Shown: one piece after another, positions 63,164-64,000 of the stretch
How the letters are laid out: every line of letters starts with the position of its first letter
How positions within the stretch are numbered: the first letter of the stretch is position 1
Origin: DATFJT01 sp965230755
GTDB lineage: Bacteria > Bacteroidota > Bacteroidia > Chitinophagales > Saprospiraceae
Direction: 5' to 3'
DNA: 64,000 bases
Assembly: GCA_965230755.1 (NCBI GenBank)
Contig: CBDDLT010000016.1
Coordinates: 507,519 to 571,518 of the forward strand
The notes under the pieces: generated by a model
The model's database searches: none
What the model was told of the DNA's origin: nothing
What the model saw: only the letters and a program-made list of their open reading frames with translations
Made by a program: the position numbers and the translations under genes

Positions 63164-64000
63164 ATGATGGAAGATATTGCCAACTACATAGAAAGCAAAA
63201 GTACTACGTTAAATAAAGACAAAGGTAAAGAACTGTTTGAGACAAGACAGGGATTGCAGTTTGTCAACTTTGAAGATAATCGACTTGAACTAAAAGTCAA
63301 AGGCTCTGAAATATGGCATGACGTACAGGTACAAGTCAATAATGGAGAAGATGTAAAAACATCTTGTTCTTGTTCGTATGATGGCATTGGTATTTGCGAT
63401 CATCAAGTAGCAGGACTAATGTACTTCTCGGATTATCTCAAGCGAATGCCCAAGCTAAGAACTTTGAATGGTAGCAAAAAGTATGACCAATCAAATGTTT
63501 CAGTTAAGCTACAGGCATTTAATGAAGAAACGATACTCGCATTTATTGCTAGACATAACTACCAGTCTGCAAAATATATTGCCCGTAATAAGCGATGTGT
63601 AATTCATCGGGGTAATAACAACGATGTGGCTTTTGATCTTGATTATAATGGTGAAAACCTGCATATGACCTTCGTTCGAGAAGGCGATCAAATTGTTACA
63701 AGTTGTGAGTGCGGGCAGGAAACTAAAGAACCTTTATGTATTCATAAAGCAGGAGCTTTGCTTCAATTTTTTTATGAAGATGGTGAGGAAGCATTCTTTG
63801 GTTTACAAAATTTTGACGATACCAAAAATGAATTATTAGCAGCTTATGGTTATTCATTAGAAGATGAAGGCATTGAAGAGCTATTTAAATTCAGGTTGGA
63901 AAAAGGAGAAATGGTTGTTGAGCCCAAAGATCCATCTATTGTTCGATTAGATGGAAATGATATTATAGACAACTTTAACTTCAATAGAGTAGGAGAGCAG
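63164..64000 (+). CDS. SWIM zinc-finger protein, N-terminal part (possible SNF2-type helicase)
   Basis: The frame is open from ATG 63164 (MMEDIANYIESKSTTLNKDKG; 63167 also possible) to the window end, 279 codons, so the C-terminus is missing. Two SWIM-type fingers (CxC...CxH) are seen: CSCSYDGIGICDH (~residues 70-82) and CECGQETKEPLCIH (~185-198). Proteins of this layout in Bacteroidota are often the N-terminal extension of SNF2/DEAD-type helicases, but the helicase part is outside the window, so this is inference. Confidence 0.75.
   Translation, partial: MMEDIANYIESKSTTLNKDKGKELFETRQGLQFVNFEDNRLELKVKGSEIWHDVQVQVNNGEDVKTSCSCSYDGIGICDHQVAGLMYFSDYLKRMPKLRTLNGSKKYDQSNVSVKLQAFNEETILAFIARHNYQSAKYIARNKRCVIHRGNNNDVAFDLDYNGENLHMTFVREGDQIVTSCECGQETKEPLCIHKAGALLQFFYEDGEEAFFGLQNFDDTKNELLAAYGYSLEDEGIEELFKFRLEKGEMVVEPKDPSIVRLDGNDIIDNFNFNRVGEQ

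Overview
The window looks like chromosomal DNA of a free-living member of the Bacteroidota. The signs are SecA of the long Bacteroidota type, several secreted proteins with type IX secretion (T9SS) C-terminal sorting domains or gliding-motility-associated C-terminal domains, TAnnTTTG-type promoter -7 elements, a LytS/LytTR pair, an S41 and an M1 exported peptidase, and low G+C. The sequence alone does not place it more finely. There is no rRNA, phage or CRISPR array. One tRNA (anticodon CAT) and one complete insertion sequence (ISL3 type) are present.

Layout. 1-8 kb: end of a cyclase/kynurenine-formamidase-like gene, two hypotheticals, a gliding-domain protein, secA and an alpha/beta hydrolase. 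8-16 kb: a frame-broken T9SS protein, a polyphosphate-glucokinase-like ROK kinase, an M1 aminopeptidase, a GHMP-like gene coupled to lysC, and a DUF3037/HipA-like kinase pair. Two parS-like palindromes lie at 12.35 kb, and an AT-rich gap with DnaA-box-like 9-mers lies just upstream of dnaB. 16-27 kb: dnaB, an RsuA-type pseudouridine synthase, an S41 protease, an AraC regulator with membrane domain, a secreted M12B-type metalloprotease and a secreted clan-A-like glycoside hydrolase. 26.5-36 kb: small acetyltransferases, a GNAT-TetR-LytS-LytTR operon, a Tat-exported aminotransferase, a nitrilase-family enzyme, DUF3303/DinB, a sterol-desaturase-family protein, and an ArsS radical SAM gene with its AhpD-like partner. 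36-44 kb: a GIY-YIG nuclease bracketed by hairpin repeats, tRNA, a HAD hydrolase, a MarR unit with a perfect 20-bp palindromic operator, a metal-related minus-strand trio, and pntA/pntB. 44-51 kb: a catalytically degenerate M20-like protein, rhodanese, murI, two OmpH/Skp chaperones, hutH and a PagL-like lipid A deacylase.

At about 51.42 kb the sequence switches inside one open frame from the N-terminal third of KdsB to the C-terminal part of an unrelated outer-membrane protein. To the right (51.7-64 kb) the genes are mostly more AT-rich and include a second, frame-broken aspartokinase, a DUF4173 gene cut by an ISL3 element that lacks a target duplication, and a gliding-domain protein with three apparent frame breaks. 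The right 12 kb may therefore be a rearranged segment or a chimeric join to another Bacteroidota genome; this should be settled before reading synteny across the point. The window ends inside a SWIM zinc-finger protein that may be the N-terminus of an SNF2-family helicase.

The most interesting signals are: (1) four hairpin elements with an invariant 12-nt core and differing but mostly self-complementary arms, three of which bracket a GIY-YIG nuclease gene, an arrangement resembling REP/RAYT pairs; (2) paired parS-like sites near dnaB; (3) the KdsB/outer-membrane fusion; (4) an M20-family pseudoenzyme; and (5) two clear palindromic operators directly in front of MarR- and TetR-containing units.
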